Origin: Oehlia diaphana
Taxonomy: Eukaryota; Glomeromycota; Glomeromycetes; Glomerales; Glomeraceae
Reading direction: 5' to 3'
Assembly (NCBI GenBank): GCA_003833135.1
Contig: QZLH01001802.1
Span: 1-22,614 of the forward strand
Length of the DNA stretch: 22,614 nucleotides
A program made the translations under genes and the position numbers. The notes below the pieces were generated by a model. That model saw only the letters and a program-made list of their open reading frames with translations, was not told where the DNA came from and ran no database searches. Each line of letters begins with the position of its first letter. Within the stretch, counting starts at the first letter, position 1. Below are positions 22,336-22,614 of this stretch, in pieces.

Positions 22336-22508
22336 AAGGTGTTAAATTTTAAGTTTTTTTCAAAAAATTTATATTAAATTAGCATAATATCTGTAATAAT
22401 TAAATGATTTTATGCATAATTTACATATAAACTTTTTTACAAAAAAATTTTTTAATTATTTTATTATTATTTACCCCTTAAAATTGAAATTACGCGATCA
22501 CACCTAAA

Positions 22509-22543
22509 ATCCGAAATCCGAAATCCGAAATCCGAAATCCGAA
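22509..22543. repeat. Microsatellite (ATCCGAA)5
   Basis: There are five exact copies of a 7-bp unit, followed by degenerate ATTCC/ATTCCG variants to about 22556. Confidence 0.9.
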
Positions 22544-22614
22544 TTCCAAATTCCGAAATACAATTCCGGCCGAAATTAATGTAATTTCAGTTAAATCTGT
22601 AATTTCAGCCGAAA

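Larger units (their letters stand above)
21301..22614. other. Gene-free repeat-rich right end
   Basis: No coding exon is supported. The stretch holds a GC-rich 84-bp direct repeat pair, a 20-bp palindrome, a 19-bp tandem array, a G-rich tract, a 7-bp microsatellite and a duplicated TGTAATTTCAG word at the very end, listed separately where clear. Confidence 0.6.

Overview
The window is a very AT-rich, gene-dense eukaryotic chromosome segment. Its genes are broken by short GT-AG introns, mostly 60-110 bp, and several encode clearly fungal or opisthokont housekeeping proteins. A MET1/CysG-type siroheme synthase, a CaMK1-like kinase, a Crinkler (CRN)-like gene, extreme AT content and many small foldback elements together suggest an early-diverging fungus. 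A Glomeromycotina species such as Rhizophagus is my best guess; this is inference from gene content, not a database match.

Layout. 1-1278: no gene, some inverted repeats. 1279-1878 (-): unknown 199-aa protein. 2092-3236 (+): seven-exon exosome subunit RRP41. 3290-3867 (-): two-exon mitochondrial membrane protein, tail-to-tail with RRP41. 4413-5870 (-): intronless PPIL4 (cyclophilin, RRM, RS tail). 6165-7035 (+): RPS14/uS11. 7258-8763 (-): intronless two-domain siroheme synthase with a TCACGTGA site 212 bp upstream. 9566-10866 (+): five-exon CaMK1-like kinase. 11128-12771 (-): DeSI-2/PPPDE peptidase with two possible last-exon sets. 12865-13032 (+): orphan zinc-binding exon. 13363-15034 (+): eleven-exon AUH-type enoyl-CoA hydratase. 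15035-16428: palindrome-rich DNA with a MITE-like element. 16429-17346 (+): seven-exon PPIL3. 17862-20023 (+): CRN-like NTPase-nuclease gene broken by several frameshifts and a stop. 20277-21300 (-): decayed coiled-coil gene split by a 244-bp MITE with 8-bp target duplications. 21134-22614: repeats only.

The left 17 kb is ordinary housekeeping DNA: RNA processing (RRP41, PPIL4, PPIL3), translation (RPS14), sulfur/nitrogen cofactor synthesis, leucine catabolism, calcium signalling and protein turnover. The genes do not form one pathway. The right 5 kb is accessory DNA with an effector-family pseudogene, a dead gene, MITEs and tandem repeats.

I did not find a convincing undescribed system. The most useful observations are the two alternative last-exon sets of the DeSI-2 gene, three genes whose first coding exon is only the ATG, the precise MITE insertion whose empty site restores an open frame, and the pattern of lesions in the CRN-like locus. 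All exon boundaries were read by eye from splice signals, reading phase and remembered family conservation; none was checked against transcripts.
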